Of a stretch of 64,000 nt of DNA, positions 25,953-37,415 are shown one piece after another. Source of the stretch: Saxidomus purpurata (lineage: Eukaryota > Mollusca > Bivalvia > Venerida > Veneridae); NCBI GenBank assembly GCA_022818135.1, contig JAFMSR010000010.1, positions 32,567,504 through 32,631,503 of the forward strand, read 5' to 3'. Every line of letters begins with the position of its first letter. Position 1 is the first letter of the stretch. Both the position numbers and the translations under genes were made by a program. The notes under the pieces were generated by a model. It worked only from the letters and a program-made list of their open reading frames with translations. It was not told where the DNA came from and made no database searches.

Positions 25953-27623
25953 CGCTATATTCTTTCAAAGTGATAAGAATAGTTAAGCAATTCATGCCAT
26001 ACAAAGTAAGGTTTAAAAAGGTTTTAATTAAAGGGCAATGCAGACCATAACCATTACACCTTTCTTTTCGTGGAACATGTAAACATAATACCTCAGTGTC
26101 TTTTTAAGCTTGTACAAATCTGGAGTCAGAAATTCACATTTTCTAGAATGTGTAGTATATTGTGACAGCTGTTATATACATGTACACATCTTTCTTTGAA
26201 ACATATTTATACAGTCATGTGTGTAACAGTAGAGAACATAAAGCATGTTGTTTTGTGTATGTGCCATATCTGACCTAATTCACCAAAGTTCTGTCACAAT
26301 TTATTGTATAGCTTGGCCACACACAGAAAAGAAATTTACTGGTTCTATTTTCAGTGTTAAAGTGAAATTTTGATATTGAGGCTACAAATGAAGACATGTA
26401 TACCAGATCTAAATTAATCTACCTGAATAGCTGTTTCAACAGCTGGTGTAGATAAGTGCATTTTCTCTCACAACATAATTAATAGCTGCAAAAACATTGT
26501 TTATAGTATTATAATGAAGTAATGCAAATGAATTTATGAAAAGGAAGTTTCAGTTGATAAATGCATTATTGGTAAACAGGATGCAGTTTGGGGTATGCAT
26601 TCTGGGTAGAAGAGTTTCTGATGCATTGTGGGTGAAATGAAAATGGCATGGTGAATTATTCAGAGAGTCAAGTATGGTGTGTCTATGTTAATATGGTATA
26701 GTTTCTAGTGTTGTGAACAAAACTAGTTTTGTGCTAATTGTTATTATTCATGTTGATTTATTTTGTTATCAATCCAAGGCATATCATTTGGTTTGTCTAT
26801 TATTTTGTATACATTAATTTCTGAATCTCTGGAATTTATAAGAGACATAAAAGAAGTGTTTATTTTGTATGTATAAACCATACAGCATCACCCTTTCGCC
26901 CCTATAACTTGTAATGGAACGTTCAATTATGTATAACAGAAAAGTCCATTACAGCTGTCTAGGGATTTTTTGAATTAATTTTTCCAGCATTTTCAATACC
27001 TTTTCATTTCTCCTTTCTGCTTGAAACTTTTGAAACGACTTCTAATGCCTCAAAGACGACCAACTTTCAGATTACTGTTTTTTTTTCATTTCAAACCATT
27101 TGCAAAGCATGAATTATGTTGTGCTATTTTCTCATTCATGTCATATTGAGGGTTCTATTTGTGCAAACTATGGCCTGTTTGCAATAATTTACAATATATA
27201 GACATAATCTTACCCGTAATAGTAGATCTTTCATTCTTTAATACAACATGCATAATAATGAAATACATATATATTGATTTTATTCAGTTAAATTATGATT
27301 CTATTCAGTTTGTCCTTTCATTTATGAACAAAAATTAACACAAGCTTTAGAAGCCGTTGACTTCAAGAGAAATGAATTTTTCTTCATTTGTGTACGTAGA
27401 TCTGACCCATTCTGTCTAGACATGACATTCAAGCCATGTTGAAAATGCTTTATGGAAACTTATATTTTCCCCTTGTTTTGCTATTTTACTTGTGAACAAT
27501 CATATTTAAGTACAGGTTGGTGAGGAATTCATACAAGTATTATGTTCAGTGTTTAAGGCTGTGCCCCTAGTGAAGTTCCATCGGTCAGGAAATACACACA
27601 CACACGTGCATTATGATCCCAGA

Positions 27624-27726
27624 ATAAAAGCCATACTATACCGTACAATTTGGAGAAGACAGTATGGTATGACATTTAAGGCAGCAATTGGAGAATCCCA
27701 AATGAACTGTATGGTATGGCTTTAAC
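27624..27726. repeat. Imperfect inverted repeat (hairpin, about 100 bp)
   Basis: The left arm (27624-27653) contains AAAAGCCATACTATACC and the right arm (27696-27726) contains GTATGGTATGGCTTTAA, its near complement. The outer arms also match (ACAATTTGG against CCCAAATGA). The loop is about 45 bases and itself carries another GTATGGTATG. It could be a tiny inverted-repeat element or a structured RNA segment; neither can be proved here. Confidence 0.55.
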
Positions 27727-30097
27727 TTCACATGGTACAGGATATAGTCTTTAACTTGTAAGATAACATCATAAGAAAGTTACAACAAGTTTCCAAGTTG
27801 TACATATTGCCAGTTCTCTCCCTCTCTCTGAATTACTGAATTCGATGGAAGTGTGTTCAGCCATAGAAGATTGCAGATCTCTTTCTGTCACACAATTTCA
27901 TTGGTTGGAAACGGAAAATGACCGGACTGTTTCCAAGTTAAACACCGATTATAAAAGAACTGCTTGAAGTAAATCTGTCACATTGATGGTGTGTGTGTTT
28001 TCTGACCGAGAGTGCATGATTTTTTTTGCTTATTGAGTATTGTTACATAAAGATCTGAATCAAGAATCCGCCCTATGATGTTTTTAATGAAATTTGATTT
28101 TTTTGTTACGTATTTTACGTTGTTAGCTTATTTTCCCCCATTCTGTTTCATTTGCGATACTTGTATGTTGCTTTCCGTCATTTTGGTCATGCCTACATTA
28201 AAGATGTGTTTCATAATTCTTAGATGTTCAAAATTTTCAATATGTAATTGATAATCAAATTTTGGTGATGATTTTATGCTTAAAAAAAGATGAAAAATAG
28301 CCATTTATTTTCTTATTTTAGATCCGCATTTTTATTTCAGATTATTCAGTACTGTTGTTAGTCACAGATTGAAAAAAAAATCGTCACAGATCGAAAAAAA
28401 TCTAAAAATTATGAAACATGACTTTTTTGTTTTTGTTAATTATATTTATAAGTATTTGAAATTCATTTATTTATTTCCATACATTAGAATAATTGATTAA
28501 ACATGTAGTGTTGGATCAGTGGAGTATTACACAAGTAATTAGAGAATTTTCCTATTTGTACTTAAGTGGGTATATGTAGGTTTCCTATATAAATGTATAT
28601 GTAATCACAGCTGGCTGGACTTAAATACCAGACTTTTGATTGATAAAAGTATGTTGAATATTCATTTTGATAGGTCAAGCATTGAATAAAACGCTATCAA
28701 AGATTTGAAAAATTTTGTTCACCAAAGTGACACATTTTGGCTAAGCAAGGCCACATGTATACATGTGTTTAGATAAATATTTTAGACCAATAGCAAATTA
28801 ACAAGACTCTTATGCTGTAGATTATTGAAATGAATTTAATTTCTATATTTATATTTAGTAGACAGTATTTCTGCGTTTTGATTTCTACATGTCCCTGCTT
28901 TTGTACACTGTGAGATAATCGATTCTCAGATTCGTGGAAAAATTGGCCTTGTGTACATAACTTGTTCTGCATAGATGTAAAGTCAAGGGAGACAATTAAA
29001 AGCATTGCTTCACATGTTAAAGTAATAACTATTTTTTTAGAAATTGAATTATGGTAATATCTTTGCAGTTGTAAATGCTGCAAAAAGATATTTTTGACTC
29101 TGAAAAACAGGAGTCATTTCATCATTGTAGTTGATTGATCCAAAACAATAACTGTTAGTATGTGTTCTATATGACAAGGGACCAGTGTGAGACCGGGGAC
29201 CAATACTTGGACATTCTCAGACTGTAATAAACGCATGTGATCACCTTAGTTACTGTTGCCGTGTGAAACTAGTCAACTATTTAAATTGGAGGAAACTCCA
29301 GTTTTGAAATAGGCTCATGAAGATGGTGTAAACTTTGCAGCTTTTGCTTGGGAATTTGTTATTTCTGCATAATGTGCTTCAAGGAGAAAAAAAATATTAA
29401 AAAAGCCCATATTGTGGCTATGGGATATACCCCATATGTTCAGGAAAATGGTTGTGATAAGGCTGAATACCTGCTTTTTCCATGACATGTGTTTTTTCTC
29501 TAGCTATCAGCAGCGTTAACTATGATTAGCTTCGAAAAACATTTAGTAAATACTATCACACAATCAGTGGTGGTTGGGAATGAAATTGAAGGGAAGCACA
29601 TTTGGTCATGGGGATGAAAAATACATCAGGTAAATAAGAAGATAAAAGCAGGCTGGAAAGAAGTTGGAAGTACATTGACAGAGTAATGGCTGCAGAATTT
29701 GCACTGTTTTCGCATAAAGAAATCTTAGAGACTGTCCATTTTTTGTGCAATATTTATTTATGTGTAAATGATTTTTGTATAAAAGTTACGGAGTGATAAT
29801 TTGATATACCTGTTGGGGAATGAGGCGAGTGACATTCTATGAACAATGGTCTAATGTATAGTAGTTTAGAGATTTCAGAACTTGGTGCGAAAACTTACCC
29901 ATTCATATCTATATGCTACCAGATACAAGAGGACTTTGAGAGATGATAACGACCCTTAAATGATTATGAATTCTTGTAATAGAGTGGTTTGATAAAAGTA
30001 AATATTTGAAACGTCAGGATTGATGCATTTCGAAGTAATTGGGTCACCATGCTGTATAGATATTAGCATCACCTGCTGTTGCAAGTTGCATCTTTCT

Positions 30098-30280
30098 GTA
30101 CCCTGCTAGCTGCAGGTGATTCTGTCTTTGCAATCACTGCAGATCATGATCTGACTGCAGGGATGATGATTTCTGTTCGCTGTTGACTGTTCGACAGTTT
30201 TCTTTAAGAACCCCTATAAACAGGAAATAGTACAGTCCAAATTGAAGGACATACTAGTCCCATTTTATAAATTTAGGTGA
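30098..30280 (+). repeat. Dispersed ~200-bp clam repeat, copy 4
   Basis: Starts 'TACCCTGCTAGCTGCAGGTG', has CACTGCAGATCATGATCTGA, 'GTACAGTCCAAATTGAAGGA' and ends 'CATTTTATAAATTTAGGTGA'. The order of blocks matches copies 2 and 5. Sense orientation relative to onecut. Confidence 0.6.
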
Positions 30281-30797
30281 GTGAGGATAAGATATGAATG
30301 AGGAAGTTTTCTACTAGATCTTGAGGAGAAACACTTACCGTAGTTTGTTGTCGGGTGTATTTTTGTTTCGTATTGTACAATATTTTCATATATTTTAGAA
30401 TTAGTGTGCTGAAAGAAATTAATCAATTACTAACATTGCTCTGTCGTTGAGGCTGTTTGGTTTCAACACTGTATTTACGTACCTATTTAAGTAAGGTATA
30501 TGTGTCTTGGTTTTCTCTTAGAGCAATTCATGTCAAGTGTTTGTTCTCCCTGAATAAAGGGTAAGACTGCATTTTTTCTTGTGCATTTTTGAGAAATGAA
30601 CTCTTTACTAGATGTGCATAAAATGTATACCCACGGCGGGGTTTATGACAAATTGTATTATTTTTACGGGGCTTTGTACATGAAACAGTGTGCATTAATT
30701 TTTGTTAATGATATATTTTACCAAGTGATAATGGAGGCATCTATCGTAATTGACCATGTTTTTCAGAAAATCATAACACATTTCATTAAAAAAAAAA

Positions 30798-30910
30798 CAT
30801 GGGTCATTTCATTCCATGTCATTTTTACATGGACCCACATTCTATGTAAACATGGTCATTTTCATTCCATGTCAATTTTTACATGGACACTCAATTCCAT
30901 GTAACATTTA
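30798..30910 (+). repeat. Two-copy 53-bp tandem with ATTCCATGT/ACATGG palindromes
   Basis: Two adjacent units each carry CATGG(G)TCATTT, ATTCCATGTCA and TTTTTACATGGAC, followed by a partial third (ATTCCATGTAAC). CCATGT and ACATGG are complementary, so each unit can fold. No gene-like property was seen. Confidence 0.7.
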
Positions 30911-31110
30911 CCTGTTGTGGTAGTAGTTAGACTTATGCAATGTTTATTTTTGGATCTTTTCAAGGCTTGATTCTGTTTGCAAATTTCTCACAGTAACAAA
31001 TCGTGTGGAATTTTTGAATTTTTTTCTTTCTTTTAATTTTTGTCTGTGTAAGATCACACAACTATCATGTCTAATCCATTAACATTGACTTAGTATTCAT
31101 GTATGTGTAC

Positions 31111-31116
31111 AATAAA
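31111..31116 (+). terminator. Candidate distal polyadenylation signal AATAAA
   Basis: AATAAA is followed within about 30 bases by TG/T-rich sequence (CTTGATATGAACTTGCTGTC), the arrangement expected of a cleavage and polyadenylation site. It is the last such signal before the repeat-dense part of the window begins. Other AATAAA hexamers upstream are equally possible ends. Confidence 0.3.
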
Positions 31117-31339
31117 ATATCTTGATATGAACTTGCTGTCTTGCTTGTCCTTCCAATTTGTTCGTATAAAGCTTCATGAGTCATTGATGTGAGTACCAGA
31201 AGGACCTTTCTTTACACCCATATGATATTGAACAGGTGATATATTGTTCGCCACGTGTTCAAAATGGTTGGTAGCAGCATTCCTTGTCTCTATGATAAAA
31301 TTGAAACCATTTTAATGCATTCCATGGCCTGTTCACATT

Positions 31340-32700
31340 ATACCCAGTGCCCATAAAACGTTTTATGAGCCCAGTGCTCAATCACAGTAACAGAGCATTC
31401 ACAAGTCATTGCCAGAGCTCACAAAGCGATGGTTCATGTGTTCATGAAATCTTACAATGTCCATGACTTTCTTACAATATTCACAGCACTGCGAGACTAT
31501 TCATGAGTCTTTTGCCTGTGCAAGCAAAGCATAAGACTATCCCTCCATGACTCAATTAGTGTTCACAATACTCTGAGACTGTTGTTTAGTCCTTGGTAGT
31601 GCTCGCATAACAAGAAGACCACCAACGGCTCCTTTGTTTAGTATTTATAAAAAATTCAACACATCTAAATTATTTTCAGTGTTCACTTAATCAAGAGACT
31701 GTCAATGACTCCCCGCAGTGTTCACAACACAATAAAATTATTCATTAGATCTTGCCAGTGCTCTCAAAACCATGATACAATCAATCACTCCCTTTCAATT
31801 TTATACTGTTCACGAGTCTTTGGCAGTGCTCAAAAGAGGCAGTTCATGACTCCCTTAAATGTTTAGAAAAGATTGACTCCTGAATTATATTTAGTGCTAG
31901 AAAAACATGACAAAGTCCATGAATTCTTTGCAGTGTTCACAGCAACATGAGTATTTGCAAGAGTTCACAAAATCATGAGACTACTAATGAATCCTTTTCA
32001 GTGCTCTCAATACTGCGAGAAGGTTCATGACTCATTTACGGTGTTCACAAGATTTTAAGACTGTTCACGAGTGCATGGCAGCGTCCACAACATGACTCGT
32101 TTACTGTGGCCACAAACCTTGAGACTGCTCATAAGTCCCTGACAGAGCTCATAATCATAACTGACTTTTTCTTTTTAGTTTTTTTTTAAATTTTGAGTCT
32201 ACTTGTAATTTTCACAAATCCAAGATACGGTCCATGACTGATTTATACTGTTGACTAAACCGTCAGACGTCCGGCATTCCCTAACACTTCACAAAACCAT
32301 GGAATCCTTTATCGCTCCTTTGTAGTGTTAATAAAACTGTCTTTGGGGGTAATCACAAAAGCACGAGTCGGTCCTTGACACTTTTTGAATACTCACAAAA
32401 CCATGAGACTAACTAACCTGTCCTTGAATCCTTGGTAAGGCTATCTTAACCACGAAACCACCCTAGACTAATTTACAGCTTTCACAAAACCTTGACTCCG
32501 TGTATCAATTCTTGACCGTATTAACAAGACTGTCCAGAACCTATTTCCGGTATTCACAAACCGTGAGACTGTTCACAAGCCCTTAGCAGTGCAAAAAACT
32601 ATGAGTCGGTCAACGAACCTTTTAAAAGGGCATTTACTGTGTTCACAAAACCTTGAGGATACTCAACCTCTATCACACTGTTCATAAAACGTTGATACTT
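31340..32700 (+). repeat. Degenerate tandem array, 40-50-bp unit
   Basis: About thirty loosely conserved units with the consensus idea 'GTTCACAAAACCATGAGACT' then 'GTTCATGAGTCCTTGGCAGT'. The spacing varies and many units are partly lost, so the array is old. It marks the start of the repeat-rich half of the window, directly after the last candidate polyadenylation signal of onecut. Confidence 0.65.
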
Positions 32701-32719
32701 TTAAGACCTCGGACAAAGT

Positions 32720-33987
32720 CAATATCTCTTTAATATATGGATGTTTACTCACACCATCCGGTTTGAGAGGCAGACACTTTGTCTGTTACTCGTCCCCGCT
32801 TTTCTTCTAATTGTTCGGTTGACATATTATATGCTTTAGATATAGCCCAAAATTCATTCTACCCATTGTTTTTAATCAACTATCCTTACTGGCTCCACTT
32901 TCTCTTCTCTCGCGATAATCATGTACCAGAAGCGTTGAAATCAAATTTGAAGAAGAAAAAAAAACAACAAGAAAAACCGCGAGATTAATTGCAAAAAAGG
33001 CAAAACAATTACAAACGAAGAAAGCGAAGAATTCTACCAGATTGTTTTAGCACAGTTGGCTGTACCCAATAAAGCCATTTATTGCTTCGGCTAAAATCAA
33101 CTTTCACAAGCAGAGGAAATTTATACTAAATATGCCAAGAGTTTACCATGATTAAAAGCATGATAGCTTTAATTTTGGCTTTTTTTAACCGCACAGGATG
33201 CAAGATCCAAATATCAGGAAAAGTTTCTCACCTATGCACGTACATGTTCCTGCAATATTTGCGCCTTAACGAATTTTTATACACAGAACCATCACCTGAC
33301 CCATTTATGTTCAAGGTCACATCTCAAGGTCAAACGGTTTCAGTCTTGATTCGGAGTTCTTTCCGCTGAAAAGTAAAAAAGCACCATAAAGTTGCTTGTA
33401 AAGCCCACATTCCATACTGGTCAGTACGATGTCAAGGTCATATTTAAAGCAACTCGATCATTTCCCATAATGTGATCGGTAGTTGATCTAATGAATGTGT
33501 GTCCGTCCTGTAAGTAATGGAACCGACGATCTAAGACACAAAGGCAAACACCCTTAGAGTAGATGTCAGCGAAATCTGGTCTTGCAAAAGATGCACATCG
33601 TGAACGTGGTGTTACTTCTGTCAAACCTGCCGGTCTAAAATAGAAACCTTTTACAAACTTTTCAAGACCTGAATTATTTTAAGGCATAAAAATGTACACG
33701 TGGTCAATGGAACGCATCACATTTCATGAAATACAACACTATCTGACGGTTTGTAAGACAAAGACACAATTAACAACTAAATAGCATACCTACATAGAAA
33801 ATGGACTGTCAAAGTAAAAAGCAAATCAGCTAAATATAAAAGGACTGGCTGGCCATAAAAGACAAACAAACAATAGCAAAACAGAAAATAAACTTTAAAG
33901 CATAAATGTACCCAGATACAAAGGCGGAAGGACGTCCAACATGACAGTTTGAAAAAAAGTGGAGAAAAAAAGAAAGATGAAGCTAAA
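32720..33987. other. Intergenic, no recognisable gene
   Basis: Short open frames only, none resembling a known protein. AAGGTCA-type motifs near 33313-33336 and 33433-33440 resemble remnants of bivalve dispersed repeats rich in 'AAGGTCAAGGTCA'. Nothing else can be supported. Confidence 0.5.
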
Positions 33988-34310
33988 GCAGACGATCGAC
34001 TGCTGGTGAAAAGCTAGAACAAAAACACGCGATCGACTGCTGGTGAAAAGCTAGAACAAAAACACGCGATCGACTGCTGGTGAAAAGCTAGAACAAAAAC
34101 AGGCGATCGACTGCTCATGAAAAACAAGGGCAAAAACAGACGATAGACTGCTAAAAAAAGACGATCGACCGCTCATGAAAAACTGGTGCAAAAACAGATG
34201 ATCGACTGCTCATGAAAAGCAAGAGTAAAAATAGACAATCGTCTGCTCTTGAAAAGCAAACCCAAAAGCAAAAACAGATGACCGACTGCTCATGAAAAGC
34301 AAGAGTAATC
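33988..34310 (+). repeat. 37-bp tandem repeat, block 1
   Basis: The unit carries CGATCGACTGCTGGTGAAAA then GCTAGAACAAAAACA. The first four units start at exact 37-base intervals (GATCGAC at 33994, 34031, 34068, 34105); later ones diverge to 'CTGCTCATGAAAAGCAAGAG'. Each has a CGATCG palindrome. The same unit forms two more blocks at 35325-35450 and 36180-36560. The most homogeneous units are at the left, suggesting recent local expansion there. Confidence 0.85.
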
Positions 34311-35324
34311 AAAGCGCTGTGAGCGCTGAAGGCCTAGGGGCTATATATAAACTCCCCTAAAAACAACTTTTGACCTTCGTGATTTACGCTGAACCTTACC
34401 TAAAGCGCGGGTCGAAATGTGCATAGGGCGAAATTTAGTATATGACACAGAATGAATGATTCACAAATATATGGGTGGCAGGGAAGTTTGTTTTATTATA
34501 AAACGTACGTTAAATGAAAAATAATCACATGGTCAACAATATCAATTGTTTGAGAGAACAATAAAGATAATTCAATCTGCGCTTTGTTCAACTTCAAGCG
34601 ATATCTGATGATGTGGATCGAAAATCATTGTGTACCTTGAAACAGAAATAAACGAAGCAATACCAACAATGAAATATAAATACAGTATTGTACAATGTGT
34701 ATAACAGGTAAAACCAAAAATGATTCTTGGTTACCTTGTAGTTGTAATCGATGAAACCGTTCACTGGGCCTTGACATGCAGCGTCTTCGATAAATGACGG
34801 GTGATTTTGATCACATGAGTTCCTTCTCGGGAATGTACGTAAATTGTATCTTTTTTTAAAGAAATTTATTTTTAGGTAACTATATATGTAATCGTTCGTA
34901 AATAAGAAAGTTGTCAATGAAATAACATCAGAAATTTGAAAATCAAACTACAAACTCTTATATCGAATTCCGTACGTTTCCGTAAATTTCCGTAAATATC
35001 CGTACTTTTCCGTGATATGCATATGATTATCTTCCGTAATCAGCTAACAGCGCAGTAATTTCTAAAACAGAAAAAAATTGTGTAATGCAGCCCGTAAGCT
35101 ATAGACCTTTCTGCAATCGTTTGAAGTTGTATGTACTGTTTTTATTTGTAATATGTTCTTATCGTATGCGACATTCAAACAAAAGATTGATCTGGTCTGT
35201 CTTGCACTACTTTCCCAAACCGCATGTTTACAGTTGTTTCTCGCACATAGCACAGTTAAAATGTCAGCAGTGTTTGAAATGTGGTATGCTAACTTAGGCC
35301 TAGGGGACTTTCAGTCCCCAGGCC
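34311..35324. other. ~1-kb segment interrupting the 37-bp repeat array, with hairpin borders
   Basis: The 37-bp array stops at about 34310 and resumes at about 35325. Both borders carry GGCCTAGGGG (34331-34340 and 35297-35306). The left copy can pair with ACTCCCCTA at 34351-34359; the right copy forms a tight hairpin with AGTCCCCAGGCC (35311-35322). The left edge also has AGCGCTGTGAGCGCT. This looks like a non-autonomous mobile element inserted into the array, of a type I cannot name. Near its right end is a run of TCCGTAAAT-like repeats (34968-35018). No coding sequence was seen. Confidence 0.4.
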
Positions 35325-35450
35325 AAAAATAGACGATCAACTGCTCATGAAAATAGACAATCGACTGCTAATGTAAAGCTAGAGCAAAAACTGAGACGAA
35401 CGATTGCTCGCGAAAAGCTGAAGCAAAAACAGGCGATCGGTTGCTTGGAA
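35325..35450 (+). repeat. 37-bp tandem repeat, block 2
   Basis: Diverged units with 'GACGATCAACTGCTCATGAA', 'GACAATCGACTGCTAATG' and 'GGCGATCGGTTGCTTGGAAA'. They continue block 1 after the interrupting segment. Confidence 0.75.
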
Positions 35451-35469
35451 AGTCAGTCGTTGTTTTAGG

Positions 35470-36175
35470 AACTCATTGAAAGCTATGTTTCTCCTATAAC
35501 TCTATATAAGGACCATCCCTCCCTCCGACAGGCTTGGTCAATTTTGACCCTAAGGACATTATTTTAACAAACTTGGTACAGGACAACTAGACAATGTTAC
35601 AAAACAAATATCTAAGCTCTAGGCCTTGTGGTTTTGGAGAAGAATAATTTCAAAGTTGTTCCCATACCACGTGACCCCCTTTTTAAAAGGTTTTCCTATA
35701 TAGGCCTATGTCTATGTAATACAAGTGACCACCTGGGCCAGCCCAATATTGACCCCAGGGGCATGATTTTAACAAACTTGGTAGAGGTCCGCTAGACAAT
35801 GCTATGTACTAATATGCTAAATATTGTAAGCTCTAGGCCTTGTGGTTTTAGAGAAGAAGATTTTTAAAGTTTTTCCTATAGAAACCTATGTTAAATCATG
35901 TGACCCCCGGGCAGGGTAAATTTTAACCCAGGGGTCATGATTTGTATAAGTTTGGTAGAGGTATACTAGGCAACGCTACATGCCAAATATTTAAGCTTTA
36001 GGCCTTGCAGTTTCAGAGATTTTGTTTACAAGTTTTACTATTTGTTGCCATACCAACCAGAGTTCTGCATGTAATGGAATTCTTTGAACAATTTTGGTAG
36101 AGCTTCATGCAAGAAACATCCCTGCCTTGTTTCATTAACATTGGCTCAATGGTTTCAGTGACCCTGGCAGTTCCA
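35470..36175 (+). repeat. Bivalve tandem/dispersed repeat unit, forward array
   Basis: Units of roughly 175-205 bases contain 'AACAAACTTGGTAGAGG', 'CTAGACAATGCTA', 'AAGCTCTAGGCCTTGTGGTT', 'CTATATAGGCCTATGT' and 'ATGTGACCCCCGGGCAGGG'. I recognise this family from many bivalve genomes, by memory. The units recur in opposite orientation at 36580-37406 and 45515-45660. Confidence 0.75.
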
Positions 36176-36179
36176 GGTG

Positions 36180-36560
36180 AGCTAAAACAGACGACCGACT
36201 GCTCATGAAAAGCAAAAGCAAAATCAGACGATCGACTGCTTATGAAAAGCAAAAGCAAAATCAGACGACCGACTTCACGTGTAAAGCAAGACACCAAACA
36301 GTCGATCGGCTGCTCATGCAAAGCTGAAGCAAAAACAGACGATCGACTGCACGTGTAAAGCAAGACCAAAAACAGACGATCGGCTGCTCATGAAAAGCTG
36401 GAGCAAAAACAGACGATCGACTGCTCACGAAAAGCAAAAGCAGAAACAGTTTCAAAGCAATTAGAGACATCTTCAATCCAGTTACAAGGCTCTTAAAAAC
36501 AGCTGAATTTCACCTTAATTTTGATATCTTCAATTGAACTGCTCGTGAAAAGCAATACTA
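36180..36560 (+). repeat. 37-bp tandem repeat, block 3
   Basis: Ten or so units with 'GACGATCGACTGCTCATGAA' and 'AAGCAAAAGCAAAA'. It sits between the forward and reverse arrays of the bivalve tandem unit, so it forms the centre of a large palindrome-like arrangement. Serine-rich minus-strand frames across it are translations of the repeat. Confidence 0.8.
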
Positions 36561-36579
36561 AAAACAGACTTTTCAAAAC

Positions 36580-37406
36580 CAAAAGGCATATAACTTACAA
36601 TATTAAGCATGTGGAATTGTTTAGTGGCCCTCTATCAAGTTTGTTTACATAATGCCCCTGGGATGAAAAGTGGACCGCCCAGGGTAGTCACATGTTTTAT
36701 ATAGAAATATATAGATAAATATTTTCTAGTCAGAAATTGAAGGGCATAGGGATTGTATATTTGATCTATAGTATTGTAAAGTTGTTCTCTATCAAGTGTG
36801 TTCAAAGCATGCCCCTGGGGTCACAAATGTACCCACCCAATGGGGTCATTTTTAAGATAGACCTATATAGGGAAGTGTTCTTGTTTAAAATCATAGTCTC
36901 GAGCTTAGATATTTAGTATGTAGCATCACCTAGTCGTCCTCTACCAAGATTGTTCAACTTGCACCCCTGGCATCAAAATTGGTCCCATCCCATATAGATT
37001 AAATAAGGAAATTCTAACATGGCTGGGTGGTCCACTACCAACGTTTTTAACTTATGCCTGTTTTGTCAAAATATGTCGTGCCCCATGGTTCACTTGTTTT
37101 ATAAAGACTTACATAACGAAATACAATGTACCTGAAAAGTAGTCTTGTCCGAAGTCGTAAAACACAGAGCTTAGCTGTTGAGTATGTCAAGTCCTCTATC
37201 GAATTTTATCCCTGGCTGGAATCCAAACTGGCCTCACCTTGGGATTTACTTCTTTAACATAGACTTAAACAAGGAATTAAAAAAATCTTCTCGTCAAACT
37301 GTTAGGTTAGAGCTTAGATAGTTGGTATGAAGTATTGCCTAGTGGTCTTCTATCAAGATTGGCTCTGTTCATGAGATCGCTTGTTTCATATAAACTTATA
37401 TAAGGT
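36580..37406 (-). repeat. Bivalve tandem unit, reverse array (left of foldback element)
   Basis: Reverse-orientation units are marked by 'CCTCTATCAAGTTTGTT' (36631), 'CTCTATCAAGTGTGTTCAA' (36796), 'CTCTACCAAGATTGTTCAA' (36937) and others to 37347. The array is cut at 37406 by the foldback element and resumes at 45515, showing that the element inserted into an existing array. Confidence 0.75.
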
Positions 37407-37415
37407 AATTGTAAC
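37407..37415 (+). repeat. Target-site duplication, left copy (AATTGTAAC)
   Basis: Exact 9-bp copy immediately before the first base of the foldback element. It is identical to 45506-45514. Confidence 0.85.

Larger units (their letters stand above)
23160..31140 (+). other. Candidate long 3' UTR and flank of onecut
   Basis: No convincing coding sequence follows the homeobox stop for about 8 kb. The DNA is AT-rich, contains few repeats, and has AATAAA hexamers at about 25153, 27623, 28685, 29226, 30553 and 31111. Vertebrate ONECUT genes have very long 3' UTRs, so a multi-kilobase UTR is plausible here, but transcript extent is inference only. Two copies of the dispersed clam repeat (25752-25952, 30098-30280), a 38-bp palindromic tandem (24852-24990) and a hairpin (27624-27726) lie inside. 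If the donor-like site at 23142 is used, this stretch would instead be intron. Confidence 0.35.

Noticed and set aside
36013..36476. Minus-strand frames rich in SSRSSVFA and HEQP repeats
   Set aside because: They are translations of the 37-bp repeat block.
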